From: Dreissena polymorpha
Taxonomy: Eukaryota; Mollusca; Bivalvia; Myida; Dreissenidae
Assembly (NCBI RefSeq): GCF_020536995.1
Contig: NC_068358.1
Location: 40,489,925 to 40,553,924, forward strand
Direction: 5' to 3'
Length of the DNA: 64,000 nt
Shown: positions 12,946-22,800 of the stretch, in pieces
Layout of the letters: every line of letters starts with the position of its first letter
Position numbering within the stretch: the first letter of the stretch is position 1
Position numbers and translations under genes: made by a program
The notes under the pieces: generated by a model
The model's database searches: none
What the model was told of the DNA's origin: nothing
What the model saw: the letters and a program-made list of their open reading frames with translations, nothing else

Positions 12946-13988
12946 GTCTGGAACGGTTACGACGGTTTCTGGCAAAACGGCGCCGTGCTGGAAACCATGA
13001 CAAACTTCGTTGCAAATACGAATGGTACAAACAGACGCTATCTAGCGTCATCAATGGCGGCGAGCGTGACCTGTACAGCCTTCTAGAGGCTTACGGACCT
13101 TACCCGTCCTTCGATGACATGGGCTGGTACGGCCTGGCGTACACACGGATATACGAAGTTCTCGGAAACGACTTGTTCCTTCAGGACGCAAAGGATATCT
13201 TTGATTGGTGCCGGAGGACCGGATGGGATACCAGCGGCGCATGCGCGTGAGGATTTTATTTTGATAACACGTTCGCCTCCAAGCAGACGATCAAAAACGC
13301 GCAGATGTTGCAGTTGACCGCAAAATTGTTCAGGATAACAAACAATACGGATTATAAGAACAAAATGGAGCAAATTTATCATTATATTTTGAATAACAGC
13401 CTGATAAATGAAACAACATATTTAGTTGCGGACGGTGCGACCTATGACTGCACCCCGTCTAACGTGTATGGTCCTACCTATAACTCTGGTGTTATGATCG
13501 GGGCAATGGTGGAGCTATGCAAAATAAGCAGCGACCCGAGCTACACTGATCTCGCATTCAAGATGGCAATGGGAGTTATCGAGAGATCGTGCGACGCCGA
13601 AGGCATATTAGTAGAATCATGCACTGCAACGTGCGACGAAGTTCCTATAACGAAATGTAATATATCGTACCAAGATGGCCCACCGTACTTCAACAAATCT
13701 GGCCCCGTGTTCTCGCCGGATTGGCGCGGCCCTTTTTCATACGGAGATACGATGCAGCAAACCTCCGTATTGGACCTTTTCATTTCTGCCATCCAACCCA
13801 GCACCGAATGTAGCGGAAGTTTCTGCAACTACGACCCCCCGAACCCGCCACCCCAGCCCCTCACATGCAACAGCAAGCCCTGCCCGGAAAGGGAAGATTG
13901 CTGTGAATACAGCCCCTATACCTCATACACGTGCTGCTACACCAACCAGCACTGCAACAACACCACGGGAGTTTGCGACAACAACTAA
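12946..13988 (+). pseudogene. Glycoside hydrolase family 76 (alpha-1,6-mannanase-like), disrupted
   Basis: After an acceptor (catttcag) the reading GYDGFWQNGAVLETM begins; then, with a frame change near 13008, come KYEWYKQTLSS, FDDMGWYGLAYTRIYE, IFDWC...GWDTS, KNAQMLQLTAKLFR, VADGATYD and YNSGVMIGAMVELC. This is the GH76 order. The Asp-Asp pair used for catalysis in GH76 is present in FDDMGW. GH76 enzymes cut alpha-1,6-mannan, as in fungal or bacterial cell walls; animal copies are usually secreted. The C-terminus adds a Cys-rich tail (CPEREDCCEY, CCYTNQHC) ending in TAA at 13986-13988. Two breaks are seen: a shift of frame near 13008 and a TGA at 13248-13250, where the family has the Cys-Gly-Gly region. 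From 13251 on the frame is open. No 5' exon or signal peptide was found. It is a pseudogene, a defective allele, or contains assembly errors. Confidence 0.8.
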
Positions 13989-14560
13989 AACGACGGAATA
14001 AACAAAAACTACATTTCACATTAACTTTCCTTACACAATGAAACAAATGTTAACATTCAAAAGTGTTTAGCTCTTGATATGACGTTGTTGTACAATTTTT
14101 ACGGACATAAATAAATCACACATACATGATTATGCAAATCGCCATAATGTAAAATATTGGTAAAGATACGCAATTATTCATCAAATGCGCTATACCTAAT
14201 TTTGAATTTGTTTACATCACATATTTCACAACGGTAGATTTGTAATCCCTCATCATTTCTCGGGAAATCGTTAACATTTCACGGACGCCTGTAAGAGTTC
14301 AACGAATCGGGTCTAATACGTGCTAATTGCAAAAATACGTTTTTTAAATAAACAGAAGTATTAAATGTCTATTTTTATAGAATGTAATTACGTTCGTGGT
14401 ATAGCAGTTATGTCTTGTTCTTTGAGAACCAGATTTAACATTTTGCTTCCTAGCGGTGCAATAACTAGCGTTACATACAGCAACGGATACTTATCGATGG
14501 AAATCTTTAAATTAATACAAGGTTTGTAACGCTTTTCCTCGAAAATTTGGAAAATACTCT
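13989..14560. other. 3' flank of GH76, no feature seen
   Basis: AT-rich flank with 'aataaa' near 14109. No coding exon seen. Confidence 0.5.
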
Positions 14561-14800
14561 GAGTGTTAGCAACGCGTGTTTTGTTGCGCTTAAAGCCTGC
14601 GTGCCGCAGTGGTAGTAAAATACTTGGAGTGTTAGCAACGCGTGTTCTGTTGCGCTAAAACCCTGCGTGCCGCAGTGGTAGTAAAATACTTGGAGTGTTA
14701 GCAACGCGTGTTTTGTTGCGCTTAAAGCCTGCGTGCCGCAGTGGTAGTGAATTAGCTTTTGCTTCCAGGTGTCATGCGTTCGAATCCCGCGGAGGGCAAT
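14561..14800 (+). repeat. 66-bp tandem x3 ending in a tRNA-like unit
   Basis: Units start at 14561, 14627 and 14693 (exactly 66 bp apart) with few differences. Each carries 'gcgtgccgcagtggtagt', which resembles a tRNA D-arm/pol III A box. Only the last unit continues into a B box (gcgttcgaatcccgc, about 14776) and a closing 'ggagggca'. It looks like a tRNA-derived element whose 5' half was multiplied. Confidence 0.75.
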
Positions 14801-16451
14801 GTTTTTATTCTACTTTTGCTGCTTTCTTGTATACTAAGTCAAGACTATAATATATATATTGAAAACATTATTGATCCGTTGGAAAACGTATTTAGTAATA
14901 ATGTTTCAAAGATATAAAATTCTATTAAAAATCCTTTTCATATTGCTCGAGGTTGTGATTATGTTTATGAATGAATTTATCACGATGTCTAAATATTGCA
15001 CACATATTCTACCTGAGTTTAACATTAACTAAGTGTTGACCAGTAGTTTTGTTCCATATCTATACATAATTGCCATCGACCATAACGTTTTATAATGTTT
15101 TACGGAAGCATGGTCACGGACCGCCTTTCCTTTAAATTACACAATGTTCAAGTTTTCTCCAAGGTAAATAATAAGTAACTACTGTGACTGTAGAAAGGTT
15201 TGAATGAGGAAACTGTGCAGACACATACTAAGAGCAGCTAAGTTTTTATACTTATTAATACTTTATAATGATTCTAAGAAAACCGCATTTACGCTTCTTC
15301 AAAGTCTATTGTATGTATGGGTTCATTGCCACAACACCATGCAGGTGTGAGAGAGGGCCTCTTACCATGTGCAGGTCATTTTATATCAAACGTGCGTAAT
15401 GTCCTTGCCAATCTTGAACAACTTACCGTCAAATAGCATTCTGTTCCAATCCCCACTGTCTTGCAATACAATTGTTGAAATGGCGATAAGAGCAAAAGGC
15501 ATGCAAGACATGGCACACTTTGATTCAGACATTGGATAGTGATATGATTAGTAGTGATACTAAATAATAACGAAGCGAGGCATAGACAACAGTAACGTTC
15601 TGATGGCATACAAACTAACACGTATCTCTATGTAACCATACCATAAGTGGTTATCGCAACAGCCTAGCACCTGTTTTGCGCATGGATTGGTCACGTGTTG
15701 CAATAGTAGACTCACATTCCTGCCCATATGAATTGAATGCAGTACCCGGTATAATTGCAAGATGTGGTTCTACACGTATCATTAGAAACCCATAAACAAA
15801 CCAAGGTGTTCTGACTGATCTTTAAAGCTAGCAAAGACTAAGGTTTGTACTACGTATGTATTACACTATATTATTATGTAGCACAAGAAATTCATACCGG
15901 TATTCACAAAACATACCCAAGGAAAAGGCTGAATTTTATTCATTGTGATATGCTGCAGGGGCAACGTGTAAAATGAAATTTCTACATGCCTATAAAATTT
16001 CGTCTTGCTGCTTCTTTTGATATTTTGTTTAAATTTGAATATTGAAGAACATTATTAGAAATATTGTTACTTTAAATTTAATATTTCAACATTCATAGTT
16101 CATTTTAACAGAACAATGAACACTTTCCTTTGACAAACGCTACAATTGACAATATTGGTAACCAGGTGAAATTGTCACAAATACTTTGCATTATCACTAT
16201 GTCCAAGATAAAGGTCACTCAGATAACAGACAGACAGACATATCGGTGATAAATATCACGCATTGTATATGGAGAATGAGCTTCTGTTTTCTTATTTTAC
16301 CAAACAATGTATGATAATTAAGTTCATGTTAGATAACGCGATAAATGTAATTTGTTTCAAGCAAAGAAAACTTATCTTTATGTTTCAGTCAGCAATTCTC
16401 ACTACATCTACTTTTAGTTCAGACTTGTTAGCACTACAGTATATCGTCCAT
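14801..16451. other. Intergenic, no gene seen
   Basis: AT-rich sequence. Open frames of 66-83 codons lack motif or splice support. A short 'acagacagacagacat' run lies at about 16228. Confidence 0.5.
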
Positions 16452-16455
16452 TTAA

Positions 16456-16678
16456 CCCATTTATGCCAAGCGTCTAGAAAAAAAGGCCTTTGCAAACAGC
16501 GTAGACCCAGATGAGACGCCGCATGATGCGGCGTCTCATCAGGGTCTGCGCTGTTTGCTTAAAGGAATTTCTGTAAGAAATATTCTAAATATAGAACTAA
16601 ATATACTAGAAATCCCTTATTTTGCAAATAAATTTATCCAATTTAGAAGGATTGGAGAGTCCACTAAGCATAAATGGG
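16456..16678. mobile_element. piggyBac-like MITE with TTAA duplications
   Basis: Terminal inverted repeats CCCATTTATGC / GCATAAATGGG are flanked on both sides by TTAA (16452-16455 and 16679-16682), the target duplication of piggyBac elements. The 223-bp body has no coding capacity. A strong hairpin at 16494-16556 pairs 'gatgagacgccgcat' with 'atgcggcgtctcatc' around one base, extended outward by 'aaacagcgtagaccc' against 'gggtctgcgctgttt' with one mismatch. Confidence 0.8.
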
Positions 16679-16682
16679 TTAA

Positions 16683-17575
16683 TCGAATGTTATGTGAAAG
16701 TCAACAACTTTGTGTCACTCTATTTTGTATACGCTCAATCGAATATGTAATTGCTCTCTGAATGATTTTACGAAATTTTTTATTTCTTTGTTCATTTAGT
16801 CTAGACTAATAATATACACCATGTACATGATCAACAAAAATATGCAAAATAAAGTTAATTAACAAAACAGCTTTTTCCCCTGATACGTAAATGAAAAACT
16901 CATTGTACTCACTGTACACTCTCTTACAAAGTCGAAAATTCCGCCTCCTCAGAAATCTCTGTCAATAAAATATCTTACATATTCCAGACCCCAGGAACCG
17001 GTTGTGGTTAAAAGCTGTTTAATACCCGGGTTTTACTACATTTATATGTCTAATACGGGATTCTGCAGATTAGCTAATATTTACATCTTATTTGCCAATG
17101 TTTATAAAATAAAAAGTATGAAGTAAACTCTACTCAGTATCGTAAACAATGAAGTCTGATTCCATGGCAATTACTGGGTCGGCTTCGTGTAAAATACCGA
17201 CCACATCATCGCTCGTTCGTAACAGCCACGAGCTTTCTAAACACTTTTAACATGAAAAACATATGTAACATTGTAGTTCACACTTACTCACTGTAAAGGT
17301 GTTTGCTTTGTTGATTTCACGACAAAGCACGCTGCTCTATGCACATTTGTATTGTTTTTGTCTTGCTTTAAGTACCATTATGGACTGCATGCATATGAAT
17401 TAGTTCTTCTTGAATGCTCTGAGCTTTTATAAGTACATACGTACAGCTCAGAGGAGGGTCAATAGCTGGGAGTTGGATTATTGCAACTAGCATATGAATA
17501 AACTATATACGACGCGTCATGTAAAAATGGGTATTATGCCACTTGGAGCCAGCTTAGCTCCAGCTGACAGCATTT
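16683..17575. other. Intergenic, no gene seen
   Basis: AT-rich, no supported exon. The part from about 17440 is less AT-rich and leads into the 29-bp minisatellite. Confidence 0.5.
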
Positions 17576-17691
17576 TGGTAGTCTGGTCCGGTGACTTCAT
17601 AGCGTGGTAGTCTGGTCCGGTGACTTCATAGCGTGGTAGTCTGGTCCGGTGACTTCATAGCGTGGTAGTCTGGTCCGGTGACTTCATAGCG
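17576..17691. repeat. 29-bp minisatellite, 4 identical units
   Basis: Four copies of a 29-bp unit starting 'tggtagtctggtccggtgac' follow head to tail with no mismatch. Identity this complete means recent expansion or active homogenisation; copy number is likely to vary between individuals. Confidence 0.95.
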
Positions 17692-17904
17692 GACAGGGTA
17701 ACTCATGACCAGACTGCGCGCATGCGCATGCTGCTCTAAAGCAACGCTCGCTGCATGTGGTATAAGGCATATTTTCGCATTCCGCGGTTTATATTGTAAT
17801 ATAACATGTATAGCTGTTGGAAAATGCGACGAAAGATAGTTTAAGTTGGTGTTTAATCTTTCCTTATGAAAATTCTTTTGGATAACCCGACTCATAAATC
17901 GTTA

Positions 17905-18360
17905 ACTTCTTAACCCCTATCGTAAATGAGCAACGTAAGAATAAGTTCAGAATCATCTCCCCTTGAAATTGAACAAAATATGAAATTACGCTTACAAGAT
18001 GAAGCAATTTTTTAAAACCTACACAGTTCTGTTTCATTAATGAAAACTGCACACGGATACCAGTAAAAATAGGAAACCAATGTAAATAAAATGAACTATG
18101 AAATATTTGAGGGTTACAACACAAAATCATAGATAATGGTTATTTGGGGGTTATAACACAACATCATAAATAATGGTTATTTGGGGGTTATAACACAAAA
18201 TCATAGATAATGGTCATACCAGTATCTTTTTCTATTTTGTTTAAAATAATCGGCCAATATATTAATATTTACAGTAGAAAAAAAATCGTTATATGTAACT
18301 TCATTGAGTGCCTTTTACACTGAAATTCCCGACGCCCTTTATGCTTTGCATCAATACTTA
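17905..18360. repeat. Dispersed repeat family, copy 2
   Basis: Second copy of the repeat at 11325-11800, from 'cccctatcgtaaatgagcaa' to 'gcccttta', including the ~34-bp internal tandem. The two copies differ by scattered substitutions and small indels. Confidence 0.8.
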
Positions 18361-18384
18361 TCTTGTTTTATTTAAGTGTGATAT

Positions 18385-18510
18385 TGTGGTGTGTGTAGAA
18401 GCCGGAGTACACGGAGAGGACCCACCTGCCCTGTATGGTGACCACCAATTAAACTTACATGCTTCCGTGAGCGGAGATTGAACCTGAATCGCCTAGGTAG
18501 AGGTCAAGTT
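18385..18510 (-). mobile_element. SINE fragment, tRNA-like end on - strand
   Basis: The - strand reads a B box (GGTTCAATCTC), then a body with 'ggtggtcaccatacagg' and 'ctccgtgtactccggcttct', a motif found in widespread animal SINEs. The tRNA-like 5' half is only weakly preserved. Confidence 0.6.
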
Positions 18511-18584
18511 TGTGGTATTTAAAGTTGTGTTGTGTGGTATAGACAATCCGTCGCTTGCCTTTAAAAGTGTGCATTGCATTAAAA

Positions 18585-19067
18585 GGACCTTTTCATGATT
18601 TAATAAATTGACAAAATTTTAAAAAATATGTTTCAGATTTTCAAAGTTTCGTTGTAGTTATGTTTTTTACAAGGACACCGAACATGTAATACTGAACATT
18701 TACCATGCTCTAAAATACCAATTTTATGCATCTTTTACGATTTAAAAACTTGAACATTTTAAAGCGTTACAAACGCGGAACGATTGTATAATAATGAACG
18801 TTCTGTTTTATTGTAATAATTTGTGACATTACGAGGATTGTTTAAATGAAATATAAAATAAATTAACATATTAACACGGATCGTAGAGGGGGCGTTTACT
18901 CCAAGGGTCAGTGGTTCGAGTCCGGATGTGGATTTATTTTTTCTTTCTTTAATTTTATTTTTGCTATAAAAGGGTACTTTAAAGTTCTAATGTTTACATT
19001 TATCAATTTAAAGCATTCAATAACACACGTCAACATATGCCAAATATGTGAAAATGTCCCTCTAAGA
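18585..19067 (+). mobile_element. Decayed SINE-bearing repeat (same tail as 11818-12010)
   Basis: From 'ttttcatgatttaataaatt', an AT-rich body leads into a tRNA-like B box (gtggttcgagtcc, about 18910) and then the tail 'tgtttacatttatcaattta...gccaaatatgtgaaaatg' shared with the SINE at 11818-12010. The A-box half of the head is damaged (around 18880). Confidence 0.6.
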
Positions 19068-19817
19068 AATTGTTAATATATTATGTTAGATTATTTTATT
19101 GTTAATATGCTTATTGTTACATCAAGATTGAAGAGCGTTCCGAAGTTATCGACGCATGTATCCAAACCAATGTTCTTTATGCGAATTCTCCTGGGAAAGT
19201 GTCTCTTGCGCGCCGACAAAAGTTTATAAGTATCATCTAGCACCATGTTGTACGTACCAAAGAAATTACAGCAAAATACACCCACTAAGCGATGGCACAG
19301 CAATAACAATAACCTGTTTCTTGGTTGTTTATAATAGTGTTTAGTGCTACTCAGAGTACTGGGTTACAAACAAACTGCGATAAAACGTATTAAGCATGAG
19401 TAATTTCATATTTAAGTGTTACTTGTCAGAAGATACCTTTGTATTTTTGTGATATAAAGTTTACCTTCAATTCAACAGAATTAGATAAGGCTAATGCTTA
19501 TTTCGGTGAAATTAAAAAATACAAGGTAGAAATTTAAATAAGGAACCTTTAGTTGTTATATACAAATTTTATTGTTTCTGTTGACCCCTTGCCATTGGTT
19601 TTAACGAAATGCAATGTACGTGTGTGTGTATTTGTAATTATACAAAAAGTTTGCGATGTGTCATTCTCGTAGAGAAAGGCATACTGTCAACTCATTTTAC
19701 ACGTACTACATTGTTAGTCTCACGTAATTCTGTCAGACAACATAGCATCAGCAGAAGGTCATTTTCATCATCACAATTTTCAAATTGTATTGTCACGTGC
19801 AATAATTAATTACCTAA
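19068..19817. other. 3' flank of gene M1
   Basis: No exon supported. 'tttatt' at 19568-19573 reads AATAAA on the - strand, about 245 bp past the M1 stop, and may be its polyadenylation signal. Confidence 0.45.
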
Positions 19818-22800
19818 TTAACCTTGAGCAATTCCTTTTGATATGACAATGCCACCTTCTTTGTCCAATAACGCAGGCCAAATAATAAATTCGATAACTT
19901 TAAATTTGCCACCTTTTTTATACTCCTTATACAACTGCGTGTCGAATTCAGCATCCTCGTCGCCTGGTAAAACAAACATCGGAGGTCTCTGAACAACCAG
20001 CCACCAGGACACTTCAGCACATTTCTTGGCATAGGCGGTAATCGGGGACTTTGCGACCCTCTTCAGACTGTATTTATCTAGAATTTTATCAAGGTGGTTG
20101 TAGCTGAATATCTGAAATGTAAACATTTAATGTCAAATAGCTGGACATTACTTTAATGCAATATGTTCTCAATAAATGCATACGTGTACATCTTAATGTA
20201 GATCCTGCAATTGTTTCTTGAAATAATGTCAAACTATTTAATATTTACAATGTTTATGGTGTACTTAATAAACTACATGTATTGTTTATAAGTTTATTAT
20301 ACATCCATAATAAATATTTTATCAGGAAACTCGAAAGTGCGCGTGCATGTGGTGAGCGCGAACAATAGACTGAGTAAACTGCGCAGGCATGTATGTATAT
20401 AATATAAGAGTGGCACTGGGTATGACTCATGCATTCAATTAAAGGCCTATACTGTTACATCCTTTCAATTTTACAAAAGATAGACATGCTATTAAATGTA
20501 CTAGTAATTTATAAGTCATTATTATTCGCTTAAGCAAATGCACATAATAAACGGTATAAATGATCTCAAGTTGCCTTCATGAAATCATGCAAATGATAAA
20601 TAAAATACAAGTAACGCATGCGTAATGTCAAAAGTCTGCATATAATTACAGCACACTATTTACAAAGTAAAGCACATAGTCTTTGAACCGCTCAGGTGGC
20701 TTCACTTGTCGACCTGATCTAGTTGTTGTTATTAGTGGTTCAATAGAAGATTGTATTTGTTTCTCTGGGCCTTTATCATTCGAAAGTTCGATTGGAGGTA
20801 ATTTTGGTGCATCAAAGAATTGTTCATTTTCACGATTTTCCTCCCATGGAGTGAAAAGTTCTGGTGTCTTTCTCAGTTAATTGCGATTTCTATTGATGAC
20901 GACGCCAGATTCTGTTCTTACATCATACGAACGAATTTGGGTGTTTGGCTCAATTGTTCCCCTTTCCCATGTTGTTTTCCGTTCCGTTTGTTGTATACGA
21001 ACAGTGTCACCGACCTGTAAAGGCTTTATGTCGCGTGCATTGCGGTTGTAGTCATGCGCTTGACGCTCTTTACTTTTCTTGAGCTTTCGGTGTACATCAT
21101 TGGGTACTGCAGGCTGAAGCTTCGAAGACTTGATTGGTAACAGTGTTCTTGTTGTTCGATTGAACAACTGTTGCGCTGGGCTATAGCGAGTTGATTGTTG
21201 CGTAGTATTCCGGAAATTAAGCAATGCTATCATAGGATCAGTGTTCGAGTGTTTCGCTCTTTTTCATTATGTTCTTGGCCAGTTTTACAGCATTCTCGGC
21301 TTTTCCTTTACTCTGGGGATATCGAGCTGACGAGTATGAGTGAGTAATGTCCCATTCATTTTCAAAAGCTTTGAACTGCTCAGACTTGAACACTGTAGCT
21401 TGATCTGACACAAGCGTTTCCGGTATTCCGTGTCTTGCGAAGTGTTGCTTAAGCTTTCTGATGATAATTTTGGACGTGGCTCGTTCCAAGTAATCGATTT
21501 CAAACAAATTGCTGAAATAGTCAACTGTCACTAAGTACTCTTTGTTGTTGAATGTGAACACGTCCATTGCTACTTTAGCCCATGGACGGTCTGGTACGTC
21601 GTGGCTAATAAGCGGTTGCTTACACTGCTTCCTACCAAACGACTGACATGTTTCACACTTGCTGACGTAATCCTTTATTTCTGACATCATGTTCGGCCAA
21701 TAAACACTGTTGCGTGCTCTTGCTAGACATCCTTAAAAACCAGTGTGAGAATGAATATGTTCTAGCGCGTGTTTTCGCATCGATTTCGGTACCACTATAC
21801 GATCTCCTCAGAATATAATTCCATTTTCGCATGAGAGTTCATCGCGCACTGATACATATGGCTTTGCTTCTCATGGCGTATTTGACCATCCGTTGCCTAT
21901 TTGATCAATCACGATTCTTAAGGTCGGGTCTGCTAGTATTTGCTTGCGTAGATTGTCTTGTTTTGCTTGAGAAAGCACAAGGTAGTCCGTCATTTTTGTA
22001 CTTTCAATCTCTTTTTCGTACTCCGAGAGTAGAACGTCGTCGAGTTTCGTTGAACCATTGCCATGATAATCTCTTGAAAGCGTATACGATATGTACATGT
22101 GTTCGCCTTTCTTGTACACAATGTCATAATCGTACATTTGCATAGTAGCATCCTCTGCAAACGTTTCGGAGCTCTGATCAACGGCTTTTTGCTTATTATT
22201 TCAAGCGGCTTATGGTCACTCTCTACAGTCACTTTCCGACCATATACATATAAGTGAAATATCGTAGCACAGGGGCATTACAAACTGCTTGCTTGATCGC
22301 TTGTAGTGCTTCGTCATGCGCATGGGACCACTGGAATAAGTTGTCCTTGTGTGTAAGCTGGCGTAGTGGCTCACACATGTCACTGAGCTTGTGTAGAAAC
22401 TTTGTCAAATAATTGACAAGACCTAAAAATCTCTGCACACCTTTCTTGTCTGTTGGTTTCGGCATTTTCATGATTGCTTCAACTTTCGCGGGATCCGGTT
22501 AAACACCTTTGTCCGTTAATAAATGACCAACAAACGGCATGCTTGTCTTATGTAGCTGCAACTTGTCCTTGTTTAACTTCATATTGCGTTCTATGCATCG
22601 TTGCAACAATTTTTTTAAGTTGTTATCATGGTCTCTGACGGCTTCGTTGTACGTGGAGCCTTTGCCGTAGATAATTACATCGTCTGCTATAGCGCATAAT
22701 CCACTGAGACCACTAAGGCTTTCTTGCAAATACTACTGGAAGTATTCCGGTGCTGGAGAGATATTCCAAGCGGCATTTTGAGCCAACGGTACATTCCGTA

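Noticed and set aside
13675-14001. Second + frame over the GH76 3' end
   Set aside because: Shadow in another frame; the GH76 frame has family motifs and Cys-rich tail.
14561-14760. Possible coding repeat (65-codon - frame over the array)
   Set aside because: The frame follows the 66-bp period (divisible by three) so it is open by chance; tRNA-like boxes explain the sequence better.
17576-17691. CRISPR-like regular repeat
   Set aside because: Units are head to tail with no spacers, in a eukaryotic genome; a minisatellite.
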